Of a stretch of DNA of 64,000 nt, positions 53,593 to 62,228 are shown piece by piece (the first letter of the stretch is position 1; every line of letters starts with the position of its first letter). Below the pieces are notes generated by a model that searched no databases, was not told the origin of the DNA, and saw nothing but the letters and a program-made list of their open reading frames with translations. Position numbers and translations under genes: made by a program. This DNA is from an uncultured Prevotellaceae bacterium (GTDB lineage Bacteria > Bacteroidota > Bacteroidia > Bacteroidales > Bacteroidaceae), in assembly GCA_900320845.1 (NCBI GenBank), contig ONTS01000006.1, positions 1 to 64,000 on the forward strand, read 5' to 3'.

Positions 53593-55014
53593 ATGGCAGA
53601 CAAGAATATAACCCGACGCAGTTTTCTGAAACTCTTTGGTGGCGGCGCCGCTGCTGCTGCATTGACGCTTGCCGGTTGCAAAAACAAGACGGATGCAGCC
53701 ATCAGCGACGAGTATAAGAACCAGGTTGAGCCTCCGAAGGGCAAGATGACGTACCGTGTAAATCCCAAGACAAAGGATAAAGTGTCGTTGTTAGGTTACG
53801 GCATGATGCGCCTTCCGACGATGGATGGCGGTGCCGGCAGAGAGAGCGACGCGCCTCTAGATCAGGAACAGATAAACAGACTGGTGGACTATGCACTGGA
53901 ACACGGTGTGAACTACTATGACACATCGCCTGCCTACTGCAAAGGCATGTCGGAACGCGCCACCGGCGTAGCGCTGAGCAGGCACCCGCGCAACAGCTAT
54001 TACGTAGCAACCAAGCTCAGCAACTTCAACGAAGATACGTGGAGTAGGGATGAATCGATGAAGATGTATCGCAATTCGTTCAAGGAATTGCAGGTGGACT
54101 ACATCGACTACTACCTCCTTCATGCCATCGGTATGGGCGACGACGGCATGGAAGCGCTCAAAGGGCGCTATCTGGACAACGGCATGCTGGACTTCCTGGT
54201 GGAAGAACGCCGCGCTGGACGCATACGCAACCTGGGCTTCTCCTACCACGGCGACATCAAGGTGTTCGACTATCTGCTCTCACAACACGACAAATACCAA
54301 TGGGACTTTGTCCAGATAGAGCTGAACTACCTTGACTGGGAGTGGGCAAATGAGATTAACGAGCGCAACACGGATGCAAAATATCTGTACGGCGAGTTGG
54401 ACAAGCGCGACATCCCTTCCGTCATTATGGAACCCCTTTTGGGCGGAAGACTTGCCAACATCCCCCAGTATCTCGCCACGCAGATGAAGCAACGCGACCC
54501 CGAACACAGCATAGCCTCATGGGCATTCCGCTATGCCGGCACACCTAAGAAGGTACTTACCGTGCTCAGCGGCATGACATATATGGAGCATCTGAAGGAC
54601 AATCTGTTGTCGTACTGTCCTCTTCGTCCGGTGACGAAAGAAGAAACCGAATTTCTCTACCACATAGCCGAGGAGTTAGTGGGCGTCGAAACCATCCCTT
54701 GCAACGACTGCAAGTACTGCATGCCTTGCCCTTACGGCATTGACATACCCGCCATCTTCGTCCATTACAATAAGTGTAAGAACGAGGGCACGCTTCCTAA
54801 CAAGCTGCGCAAGGAGAGTTATGCCAAGCTGCGACGCCAATATCTCATCGGATTGGACCGCGCTGTGCCCAAACTGCGCCAAGCCAACCACTGCATAGGC
54901 TGCGGTCAGTGCGAACCCCATTGCCCGCAGAATATCCGCATACCGCAAGAGCTGCACAAGATTGATGCTTTTGTGGAAGAGTTGAAGCAGGGTAAAGCGT
55001 TGAAGGACCTGTAA
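53593..55014 (+). CDS. Tat-exported aldo/keto reductase lipoprotein with ferredoxin tail
   Basis: A 473-residue protein. The start ITRRSFLKLFGGGAAAAA is a strong Tat signal (Arg8-Arg9) ending in a lipobox LTLAGC (Cys29), so it should be a folded lipoprotein outside the cytoplasm. The aldo/keto reductase barrel follows: LGYGMMRLPT, GVNYYDTSPAYCKGMSE (Asp and Tyr), YYVATKLSNF (Lys), YIDYYLLHAIG (His), so the catalytic tetrad is complete. Residues from about 370 hold two cysteine clusters, CNDCKYCMPCPYGIDIP and CIGCGQCEPHCPQNIRIP. Because NADPH is not available there, electrons may come through the ferredoxin tail from the membrane protein encoded 57 bases upstream. Substrate unknown. Confidence 0.9.
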   Translation: MADKNITRRSFLKLFGGGAAAAALTLAGCKNKTDAAISDEYKNQVEPPKGKMTYRVNPKTKDKVSLLGYGMMRLPTMDGGAGRESDAPLDQEQINRLVDYALEHGVNYYDTSPAYCKGMSERATGVALSRHPRNSYYVATKLSNFNEDTWSRDESMKMYRNSFKELQVDYIDYYLLHAIGMGDDGMEALKGRYLDNGMLDFLVEERRAGRIRNLGFSYHGDIKVFDYLLSQHDKYQWDFVQIELNYLDWEWANEINERNTDAKYLYGELDKRDIPSVIMEPLLGGRLANIPQYLATQMKQRDPEHSIASWAFRYAGTPKKVLTVLSGMTYMEHLKDNLLSYCPLRPVTKEETEFLYHIAEELVGVETIPCNDCKYCMPCPYGIDIPAIFVHYNKCKNEGTLPNKLRKESYAKLRRQYLIGLDRAVPKLRQANHCIGCGQCEPHCPQNIRIPQELHKIDAFVEELKQGKALKDL

Positions 55015-55039
55015 CAGCTCAATAAACTGGTAACAACAA

Positions 55040-55080
55040 CACAGCATCTTCACAGGCATTTGTCCTGTAAAGATGCTGTG
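55040..55080. terminator. Bidirectional hairpin between the reductase and upp
   Basis: CACAGCATCTTCACAGG (55040-55056) and CCTGTAAAGATGCTGTG (55064-55080) form a 17-bp stem with one mismatch and a 7-base loop. T-rich flanks are weak on both sides. It separates convergent genes. Confidence 0.75.
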
Positions 55081-55168
55081 TTATGATGCAAGGGGTGCCA
55101 CTATCCGTGTAGTGGGGTACTATGGCAGGCACCGTTCTCCCTGTTGCCTCTTTTATTATAGTATTGTT

Positions 55169-55828
55169 TTAAAGCTTTTCTCCGTAGCACAAGTCTCCAG
55201 CGTCGCCGAATCCCGGTACGATATACTTATGTTCGTTCATTCCTGGGTCAATGGCAGCGCACCAGATGGTGGTCTGTTCCTGCGACAGCGCTTGTGCCAC
55301 GACGTCGAGTCCTTCGGGTGTAGCTATGACAGCAGCGATGTGTACCGCCTTGGGTGTTCCTGTTTTAGCAAGTGCTTCGTATGCCGCAGCCATGCTTCCG
55401 CCTGTTGCAAGCATCGGGTCGGCAATAATGAGCGTCTTACCCTCGATGGATGGTGCCGCCATATACTCAGCATGCACTCCCACTTGGGTATGTTCGCGGT
55501 TTGTGTACATACGGTAAGCACTGACAAAGGCGCATGCCGCATGGTCGAACACATCCAGAAAACCTTCATGGAAAGGCAGTCCTGCACGCAGTACGGTAGC
55601 CAGCAGCAGTGTGTCTGAGGGCTGAGGAATGTCCAGTGTGCCTAAGGGCGTAGTCACCTCATGCGGCGTATATGTGAGATGTTTGGATATTTCAAACGCC
55701 ATCAGCTGACCGATACGGCGGATGTTGTTGCGGAAAAGAAGGCGGTTCTGCTGATAATCCTTGTCACGCACTTCTGACATATAAGTGTTGAGCACTGAGT
55801 TTTGTTCGCTGAGATTGATGATTTCCAT
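55169..55828 (-). CDS. upp: Uracil phosphoribosyltransferase
   Basis: A 219-residue cytoplasmic salvage enzyme that joins uracil and PRPP to UMP. Seen: TVLRAGLPFHEGFLDVF (uracil/PPi-binding region) and the PRPP loop IADPMLATGGSMAAAYEAL, plus the C-terminal CAAIDPGMNEHKYIVPGFGDAGD, the uracil-binding end. It is a single gene with a perfect promoter. Confidence 0.95.
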   Translation of the reverse strand: MEIINLSEQNSVLNTYMSEVRDKDYQQNRLLFRNNIRRIGQLMAFEISKHLTYTPHEVTTPLGTLDIPQPSDTLLLATVLRAGLPFHEGFLDVFDHAACAFVSAYRMYTNREHTQVGVHAEYMAAPSIEGKTLIIADPMLATGGSMAAAYEALAKTGTPKAVHIAAVIATPEGLDVVAQALSQEQTTIWCAAIDPGMNEHKYIVPGFGDAGDLCYGEKL

Positions 55829-55859
55829 GATAAAGGGCTGTTAAATGTGTTCTAACCGC

Positions 55860-55891
55860 CAAAGGTATAGAGTTTTTTCATATTCAACAAA
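55860..55891 (-). promoter_or_regulatory. Promoter of upp
   Basis: Minus strand: TTTG (55891-55888), exactly 20 bases, TACCTTTG (55867-55860). Start codon 31 bases further. Confidence 0.85.
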
Positions 55892-55976
55892 AAAGTGATG
55901 ATGAACAATATGCACCCTTAATAAATAAAGGTAAAGTCCGATAACTCTGACACGTTACTTCTTTTTCGTGAATATA

Positions 55977-56008
55977 TTTGCGTAGTAATCTTACATTATT
56001 TACATTTG
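55977..56008 (+). promoter_or_regulatory. Upstream promoter (P1) of the AT-rich-island lipoprotein
   Basis: TTTG (55977-55980), exactly 20 bases, TACATTTG (56001-56008). Perfect consensus. Confidence 0.7.
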
Positions 56009-56036
56009 CCAGACTTGTTGATAATATTGCTAATCC

Positions 56037-56068
56037 TTTGGAGGTTATGAGTAAAACCATTATCTTTG
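56037..56068 (+). promoter_or_regulatory. Downstream promoter (P2) of the AT-rich-island lipoprotein
   Basis: TTTG (56037-56040), exactly 20 bases, TATCTTTG (56061-56068). Perfect consensus, 60 bases after P1 and 86 before the start codon. Confidence 0.75.
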
Positions 56069-56154
56069 AGGCGCAAATCAAAAATCAGAGAGGTTATCTG
56101 TAAGCAAATTAGAATAAAACAACAGAGAATATTAGCCCTTTAACACCTCACATC

Positions 56155-56766
56155 ATGAAAAAGGATATATTTCTTTCCCTTGCTTTGTTGCTGGGCTCTT
56201 GGTCCTTCATCAGCTGCGGTGATGAAGAAGATGATATTGTTGTTCAATCACTTCCAGACTCTCCGAACATATCCTTTAATCCCATAATAATGCCAGAAAA
56301 TGGTTATGTGATCTTGTATCACTTATATAATCAAAATGGAGAAAGAGCGAAAGAATTTAAATTAGGGGATGATATTATCTTTGATTTGCAACTTTACAAC
56401 TTCACTGATAGTTGTATCACGATTCTACCTGAAACATATAATCCTCAATTCCTTTCGCTTTTTAATACACCCTGGATAAAAAGGGGGATTGAAGATGGTA
56501 TTTTTAATATACATGATGTTAACAATAAGTTTATAGGTTATCCTTATAATCCATCATTGGATGGAATAGATCAGACAGCATCGCTAATGTTAGGATATAA
56601 ATTAAAACCAAAAGAATGTTTGCGTTGGAATGCTTCGTGGTCAGGAACTAAATATGAAAACTTTATGAATAGCTATATATCTCCATATTGGTCGTATGGA
56701 GCGAACAATAAGCCACTTGAATCAGGTCAATATCATTCAGAATTTGATGTACGTCTTACAACGTGA
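56155..56766 (+). CDS. Putative lipoprotein of the AT-rich island, unknown
   Basis: A 203-residue protein I do not recognise. The N-terminus has a signal peptide and lipobox SFISC (Cys21), then an acidic stretch GDEEDD as in surface-exposed Bacteroidetes lipoproteins. The body is beta-rich (FNPIIMPENGYVILYHLYNQ, KLGDDIIFDLQLYNFTDSC), with an Ig-like feel and a C-terminal HSEFDVRLTT. The gene is much richer in A/T than its neighbours (18 G/C in the 60 bases from 56281). It has two consensus promoters and is followed by a broken gene. Likely acquired. Confidence 0.75.
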   Translation: MKKDIFLSLALLLGSWSFISCGDEEDDIVVQSLPDSPNISFNPIIMPENGYVILYHLYNQNGERAKEFKLGDDIIFDLQLYNFTDSCITILPETYNPQFLSLFNTPWIKRGIEDGIFNIHDVNNKFIGYPYNPSLDGIDQTASLMLGYKLKPKECLRWNASWSGTKYENFMNSYISPYWSYGANNKPLESGQYHSEFDVRLTT

Positions 56767-56823
56767 AATACACTGTACGTGTAGATTTTGTGATTACTAA
56801 GTAACTGCAACAAAGATATTAAA

Positions 56824-57142
56824 ATGAAAAAGATTCTATTTTTAGTATTTTTCTGCTCTTTTCAAATTATTTGTTTATCACAGGGTGTAGGTTTACGATA
56901 TCGATTAGGTAAAACTACAAAAATACAAAGAACTTGCATCCGACCCTCCATTTTATCTTCCGTCTGGCGAGAGCTGGAATCTGACGGCTTACAGGCTCGA
57001 TACCGGTGTGCTCACCTACAGCGCAACGGTATATGGCGAGGATACTGCCATTCCCTTGAGCACATTCCAATCAGGTAAGTATTACCTCTTCCGCGGTGAA
57101 CACGGAGGATACGTCTACACCTGCACAGTGCTGATACCGTGA
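56824..57142 (+). pseudogene. Chimeric remnant of a small secreted protein gene
   Basis: The frame opened at 56824 gives a signal peptide (MKKILFLVFFCSFQIICLSQ), then loses family-like sequence after about residue 35 and ends at 57078. In a second frame (56909-57142, preceded by a TAG) the sequence YKELASDPPFYLPSGESW, then AYRLDTGVLTYSATVYGED and FQSGKYYLFRGEHGG reads as a normal small beta-sandwich end, like the DUF3244-type or sorting-type C-termini of Bacteroidetes. So one gene is broken by a frame change at about 56.91-56.94 kb. The base composition also changes there, from about 35 to 55 percent G+C by hand count. DUF3244 is my best guess for the family. Confidence 0.65.
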
Positions 57143-57230
57143 AACGACATAAAGAGTTTGATATAAAATAATTACACACCCCTCTCAGACAGAATCTTAT
57201 GCAACCTAATAAATTATAAACACAACAAAA

Positions 57231-58847
57231 ATGACAAAGTTTCAGAAAGCAATTCTCGCACAGTACGGCATCAAGAATGTTGCCGAAGTAGTGTACAACC
57301 CCAGTTACGAGGCCCTCTTTGAAGAAGAGTTGAAGCCCGAGCTCACCGGTTATGACAAAGGACAGTTGACCGAGCTGGGTGCTGTCAACGTGATGACCGG
57401 CATCTATACCGGACGTTCGCCTAAGGATAAGTTCATCGTTGACGATGCCACATCGCACGACACCGTATGGTGGACCACTCCTGAGTACCCCAACGACAAC
57501 AAACCCGCCAGCGAAAAGACATGGCAGGCCGTGAAAAACATCGCTATTGACGAACTGAGCGGAAAGAAGTTGTACGTGGTTGACGGTTTCTGCGGTGCCA
57601 ACAAGGATACACGCATGGCTGTTCGCTTCATCATGGAGGTTGCATGGCAGGCTCACTTTGTGAAAAACATGTTCATCCGTCCTACAGAAGAGGAACTGGA
57701 AGACTTTGAGCCCGACTTCATCGTTTACAACGCATCGAAGGCAAAAGTTGAAAACTACAAGGAACTGGGTCTGAATTCAGAAACAGCTGTTGTGTTCAAC
57801 GTTACCAGCCGTGAGCAGGTGATTATCAACACATGGTACGGTGGTGAGATGAAGAAGGGTATGTTCTCTATGATGAACTACTACTTGCCACTGAAGGGCA
57901 TTGCCGCCATGCACTGCTCAGCCAACACCGACATGCAAGGAGAAAACACTGCTATATTCTTTGGCCTCAGCGGCACAGGTAAGACCACCCTTTCCACCGA
58001 TCCGAAACGTCAGCTCATCGGCGACGACGAACATGGATGGGACGACAATGGAGTGTTCAACTTCGAAGGCGGCTGCTACGCCAAGGTCATCAAGCTTGAC
58101 AAGGAGAGCGAACCCGACATCTACAACGCTATTCGTCGCGATGCTCTGCTGGAAAATGTTACCGTTGACGCTGAAGGCAAGATTGACTTCGACGACAAGA
58201 GCGTGACAGAAAACACCCGCGTAAGCTATCCTATCTATCATATTGACAACATTGTGAAACCCATCAGCCACGCTCCCGCTGCCAAGCAGGTTATCTTCCT
58301 GTCTGCCGACGCTTTCGGCGTGCTGCCTCCGGTAAGCATCCTGACTCCCGAACAGACCAAGTACTACTTCCTGAGTGGCTTCACCGCTAAGCTGGCAGGT
58401 ACCGAGCGCGGCATCACCGAGCCCACTCCCACCTTCTCGGCTTGTTTCGGACAGGCTTTCCTGGAGCTCCATCCCACCAAATATGCTGAAGAACTGGTGA
58501 AGCGTATGGAACAGAGCGGTGCCAAGGCTTACCTGGTGAACACCGGTTGGAACGGAACTGGCAAGCGCATCTCCATCAAGGACACCCGCGGCATTATCGA
58601 CGCCATCCTCGACGGAAGCATCAACAGCGCTCCGACCAAGAAGATTCCTATGTTCAACCTTGAAGTTCCGACCGAGCTGCCCGGCGTAGATCCCGCCATC
58701 CTCGACCCCCGCGACACTTACGCTGAGGCTGCAGAATGGGAGACAAAGGCCAAAGACCTTGCAGGACGCTTCGTGAAAAACTTCGTGAAGTACGAAGGCA
58801 ACGAGGCAGGTAAGGCTCTGGTAAGTGCTGGTCCTACCGTTGAATAA
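57231..58847 (+). CDS. pckA: Phosphoenolpyruvate carboxykinase (ATP)
   Basis: A 538-residue enzyme linking PEP and oxaloacetate; in Prevotella-type metabolism it mainly fixes CO2 onto PEP on the way to succinate and makes ATP. Motifs: [34 protein letters not shown] (substrate and metal site), the P-loop [20 protein letters not shown] with [20 protein letters not shown]. All are complete. It shows codons of a highly expressed gene (CGT, GGT, GTT). It lies 88 bases after the broken gene and is a single-gene unit. Confidence 0.97.
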   Translation: MTKFQKAILAQYGIKNVAEVVYNPSYEALFEEELKPELTGYDKGQLTELGAVNVMTGIYTGRSPKDKFIVDDATSHDTVWWTTPEYPNDNKPASEKTWQAVKNIAIDELSGKKLYVVDGFCGANKDTRMAVRFIMEVAWQAHFVKNMFIRPTEEELEDFEPDFIVYNASKAKVENYKELGLNSETAVVFNVTSREQVIINTWYGGEMKKGMFSMMNYYLPLKGIAAMHCSANTDMQGENTAIFFGLSGTGKTTLSTDPKRQLIGDDEHGWDDNGVFNFEGGCYAKVIKLDKESEPDIYNAIRRDALLENVTVDAEGKIDFDDKSVTENTRVSYPIYHIDNIVKPISHAPAAKQVIFLSADAFGVLPPVSILTPEQTKYYFLSGFTAKLAGTERGITEPTPTFSACFGQAFLELHPTKYAEELVKRMEQSGAKAYLVNTGWNGTGKRISIKDTRGIIDAILDGSINSAPTKKIPMFNLEVPTELPGVDPAILDPRDTYAEAAEWETKAKDLAGRFVKNFVKYEGNEAGKALVSAGPTVE

Positions 58848-58872
58848 CGCAAAAGCGTACATTTACGATAAC

Positions 58873-58912
58873 AAAAGCAGTAGTTTGGGTCAGCCATTCT
58901 GCTGCTTTTCTT
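58873..58912. terminator. Terminator of pckA
   Basis: AAAAGCAGTAG (58873-58883) pairs with CTGCTGCTTTT (58899-58909) with one G-U pair. T4 follows within the stem end; function in both directions is possible. Confidence 0.75.
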
Positions 58913-59173
58913 ATGCAAAGTCGACGAGATTGATAACCAAAGTCGTCAACTTTAGTCTGCAAATGGCGTGCAATGACAAGGTGAATGTAGCAGCATGGCC
59001 GAGCGACATCGGCGCTATGGCAGCAGGAACGGGCAACGATAGCCCAACAAAAAGCATAGCAAAAATGCCTATTGCACTATGAACAATCGTTAATATGAGG
59101 TTGGAAAACGTAAACAATACTTAAAAAGCGATGTTGTCAAGACATCAAAGCGCAATAAAACGAGAAAAACACG
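58913..59173. other. Gene-free spacer between pckA and the DUF6242 gene
   Basis: The total gap is 58848-59232. A 68-residue hydrophobic frame on the minus strand (58911-59117) has no start context, and the plus-strand frame starting inside pckA at 58825 is not credible. Neither is called. Confidence 0.6.
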
Positions 59174-59201
59174 TTTGCTTTTTAGAAATGTTCTATCTTT
59201 G
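59174..59201 (+). promoter_or_regulatory. Candidate promoter of the envelope cluster
   Basis: TATCTTTG (59194-59201) is a full -7 box; the nearest TTTG (59174-59177) is only 16 bases upstream. Start codon 32 bases after. Confidence 0.5.
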
Positions 59202-59232
59202 CATGTTGAATTAAACCGTCTACACATACACT

Positions 59233-60666
59233 ATGTTACACCGATATCAAGTCATGGCGCTTGCCGCCTTCTTAACGATAAGCTTTACGGCATGTCTCAA
59301 CGACGACGATGAAAAGTATGCCGACTACGACGACACAGCCGTAACAGCTTTTGTGCTTCAGCAGATGAACGCCTTTGTGCACACCACCAACTCGCAGGGC
59401 GAAGACAGTGTGTTCAAAGCCTATGTAGACGGCACAAAGGTACCAATCTACATCGACCAGCTGAACAACAAGATTTACAACGTCGACTCTCTGCCCGCCA
59501 GCACCGATATAGAGCACGTGCTCGTGGCGTTGTCAACGAAAAACAACTGCTACGCTATGTGGCGCTCGCTGACGGAAGACAGACTGCTGTACCATTCGTC
59601 GGAAGACTCGCTGGACTTCTCCGTACCGCGTGAGCTCTATGTGTTTACCACCTCTGGCAAATACTACCGCAAGTACGACGTTGTCATCAGCAAACACAAG
59701 CAAGAAGGTGACCTGTTCCACTGGCGCGGGCTGGGTGCCAATCCCACCTTTGCCGCCCTGAAAGGCATGCGCGCTGCCGCCAACGAGCAGACACTGTTCG
59801 TGGCTGGCACCGACGGAAGCAACACTACGCTGTATAGCTCGCCCGCCAACGACGGAAAGACATGGCAACCCATTGTCACTGGCCTGCCGCAACAGGCTTG
59901 GCAGACACTGGTAGTGCATCAAGGCAAGCCCCATCTCGCCGACGGAGGCGGCAACCTGTATGTCGTTGAGAGCAACGACAACTACGCATCAGCCACCATG
60001 CAGACCTATAGCACAGGCAATGTCTACCGACTGCTGGCCTCCGACGTGGCACACCTCTACGGCATGAACGCCGATGGCGATCTGATGCGCACCGCTACTG
60101 CCGACAGCTACCAGAATTGGACAACGGAGACGCTGGACGACGACCGTTCGCTGCTGCCCACACAGCACATCAGCGCCACACATATTGCCCTGCGCACCAC
60201 CGATAATTCCGGACGCCTCGTCATCGTGGGCAACTACAACGATGGTGCTTTTGCCTCCGACTCCACTGCCAGCATATGGAGCAGACTGACAGGCAGTGCC
60301 GACCTCAGCGCCGACAACACATGGATGCGTTACACTGGACAGCATGCAACCTACAGCCTGCCACGCATGTTCAACCTGTGCACCGTGGCTTACGGCGAAG
60401 ACATACTGGCACTGGGCGGCCAACCCATAGCACCAGCCAAGACACCGGCGCTGAAGGGATTCTTCAGAAGCATCGACGGAGGCATATCGTGGAAACAAGA
60501 CACACGCATCAGCTTGCCACAGAAGATGAACAGCAGCAAGACAGTGTTTGCACTGACAGTGGATGCCAACAACTATATATGGCTGTTCTGCGGAGAGAGC
60601 GGAGAGATATGGAGAGGAAGGCTCAACCGCATGGCATGGACTGAACATCAGAAGGAATTCAGATGA
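59233..60666 (+). CDS. DUF6242-type lipoprotein with beta-propeller
   Basis: A 477-residue lipoprotein. Lipobox ISFTAC (Cys20) with an acidic start (LNDDDEKYADYDD). The N-terminal 150 residues fit the DUF6242 beta domain; from about 160 propeller-like repeats follow (LFHWRGLGANPTFAALKG, FVAGTDGSNTTLYSSPANDG, DILALGGQPIAPAKTP, FFRSIDGGISWKQD), as in Asp-box propellers. It heads the envelope cluster with DUF6089, uppS and bamA, but no function is known. The DUF6242 name is from memory. Confidence 0.78.
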   Translation: MLHRYQVMALAAFLTISFTACLNDDDEKYADYDDTAVTAFVLQQMNAFVHTTNSQGEDSVFKAYVDGTKVPIYIDQLNNKIYNVDSLPASTDIEHVLVALSTKNNCYAMWRSLTEDRLLYHSSEDSLDFSVPRELYVFTTSGKYYRKYDVVISKHKQEGDLFHWRGLGANPTFAALKGMRAAANEQTLFVAGTDGSNTTLYSSPANDGKTWQPIVTGLPQQAWQTLVVHQGKPHLADGGGNLYVVESNDNYASATMQTYSTGNVYRLLASDVAHLYGMNADGDLMRTATADSYQNWTTETLDDDRSLLPTQHISATHIALRTTDNSGRLVIVGNYNDGAFASDSTASIWSRLTGSADLSADNTWMRYTGQHATYSLPRMFNLCTVAYGEDILALGGQPIAPAKTPALKGFFRSIDGGISWKQDTRISLPQKMNSSKTVFALTVDANNYIWLFCGESGEIWRGRLNRMAWTEHQKEFR

Positions 60667-60756
60667 ACATCAATCGACTGAAAAAGTAATAAAACTAAGA
60701 TAATCGGGACGCCACAATTTGTCTCACACCCATTACCCCCCACGCTTACATCGACC

Positions 60757-61449
60757 ATGAAAACCCTTATCCGTACTCTACTTCTGGCTGTCGCCACAGT
60801 GTGCGCCATGCCCCTGCATGCGCAGACCGACCCGGAATACCGCATGGAGATAGGCGGCGGTGTAGGCGTGATGAACTATCTGGGCGACTTCAACGGCTCT
60901 CTGACAAGCAACTTCCAAGCCTCGGCAACAGTGGTGGCACGACGCATATTCAACCCTTACATGGGACTGAAAGCCAACCTCACCTACGGCAAGATGAAAG
61001 GCGACGCTGCAAAGGAGGACACCTACTACCCTGACACTCCTACAGAAGGCTACACCTTCGACAATACGCTGGTGGACCTGAGCCTCACCTACGAGTACAA
61101 CTTCTGGCCATACGGAACAGGTAGAGACTATCGTGGTGCCAAACGCCTCACCCCCTTCGTCTTCGGAGGCATCGGCGGCACCTACGCCGCAGGCAAAGAG
61201 AAGGACGTCATTACCGCCAATATTCCCCTGGGACTGGGCATCAAATACAAGATGGGCGAACGCACCAACATCGGTGTGGAATGGGCTATGCACTTCTCAC
61301 TGAGCGATAAGCTCGACGGATGGGCCGACCCCTACACGATAAAGAGCACCGGACTGTTCAAAAACACCGACTGCTACTCAACACTGCTCGTCACCTTCAC
61401 CTACAGTTTCATGGCAAAATGCCGCACATGCCACAACGACAATGACTGA
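60757..61449 (+). CDS. DUF6089-type outer-membrane beta-barrel protein
   Basis: A 230-residue protein. Signal peptide through AMPLHAQ; then strands such as [74 protein letters not shown] and a last [10 protein letters not shown]. This is the DUF6089 group, found before uppS and bamA in Bacteroidetes. A Cys pair (KCRTC) at the very end is odd for a periplasmic tail. It overlaps uppS by 8 bases. Confidence 0.82.
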   Translation: MKTLIRTLLLAVATVCAMPLHAQTDPEYRMEIGGGVGVMNYLGDFNGSLTSNFQASATVVARRIFNPYMGLKANLTYGKMKGDAAKEDTYYPDTPTEGYTFDNTLVDLSLTYEYNFWPYGTGRDYRGAKRLTPFVFGGIGGTYAAGKEKDVITANIPLGLGIKYKMGERTNIGVEWAMHFSLSDKLDGWADPYTIKSTGLFKNTDCYSTLLVTFTYSFMAKCRTCHNDND

Positions 61450-62227
61450 CAAACAGCTTGACATCCCTCAACACATAGCCATCATCATGGACGGCAATGG
61501 TCGATGGGCACGCCAGCGCGGCCTGGACCGCAGCCAAGGGCATGCCGCCGGTGTGGACACCGTGCGATGCATCACCTCGGAATGTGTACGACTTGGGGTG
61601 AAATATCTCACCCTCTACACCTTCTCTACAGAAAACTGGAACCGTCCGGAGGCAGAAATCAGTGCCCTGATGGGATTGGTGCTCACCTCACTGGAGGACG
61701 AGATATTCATGAAGAACAACGTTCGTTTCCGCGTGATAGGCGACCTTCACCGCCTGCCCGACGATGTACAGCAGAAGCTACGGGAAACGGAAGAACACAC
61801 CGCTGCCAACGATGCCATGACAATGGTGGTGGCGCTGAGCTACTCCAGCCGCTGGGAGATAACACAAGCCGTGCGCGATATCGTACAAGAAGTGCATGAC
61901 ATGCAGGAAGATCCTAAGCAAATGCTGAACAATCTGCGCAACGGAGGCATACGGGCCGAAGACATTACTGAAGACTATATAAGCCAACATCTGCAGACAG
62001 CCTTCATGCCCGATCCCGACCTGCTGATACGTACAGGAGGCGAAGTGCGCATAAGCAACTACCTGCTATGGCAGATAGCCTACTCGGAGCTGTACTTCTG
62101 CGACACCTATTGGCCCGACTTCAACGAAGAAGACCTACACAAAGCCATAGCAAGCTACCAGCAACGACAACGCAGATACGGGATGACCGGAGAACAAGTG
62201 ACACACAACGACGACAAATTATCATAA
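61442..62227 (+). CDS. uppS: Undecaprenyl diphosphate synthase (isoprenyl transferase)
   Basis: A 261-residue cis-prenyltransferase that builds the C55 lipid carrier for peptidoglycan and O-antigen. [14 protein letters not shown] (catalytic Asp) near residue 14, then [38 protein letters not shown] and [20 protein letters not shown] with [16 protein letters not shown]. All are present. It lies 1 base before bamA and overlaps the gene before. The carrier and outer-membrane assembly genes are thus co-expressed. Confidence 0.97.
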   Translation: MTDKQLDIPQHIAIIMDGNGRWARQRGLDRSQGHAAGVDTVRCITSECVRLGVKYLTLYTFSTENWNRPEAEISALMGLVLTSLEDEIFMKNNVRFRVIGDLHRLPDDVQQKLRETEEHTAANDAMTMVVALSYSSRWEITQAVRDIVQEVHDMQEDPKQMLNNLRNGGIRAEDITEDYISQHLQTAFMPDPDLLIRTGGEVRISNYLLWQIAYSELYFCDTYWPDFNEEDLHKAIASYQQRQRRYGMTGEQVTHNDDKLS

Positions 62228-62228
62228 C

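Noticed and set aside
58911..59117. 68-residue hydrophobic frame on the minus strand after pckA
   Set aside because: Starts in the spacer beside the pckA terminator, no promoter box or partner gene; most likely chance.
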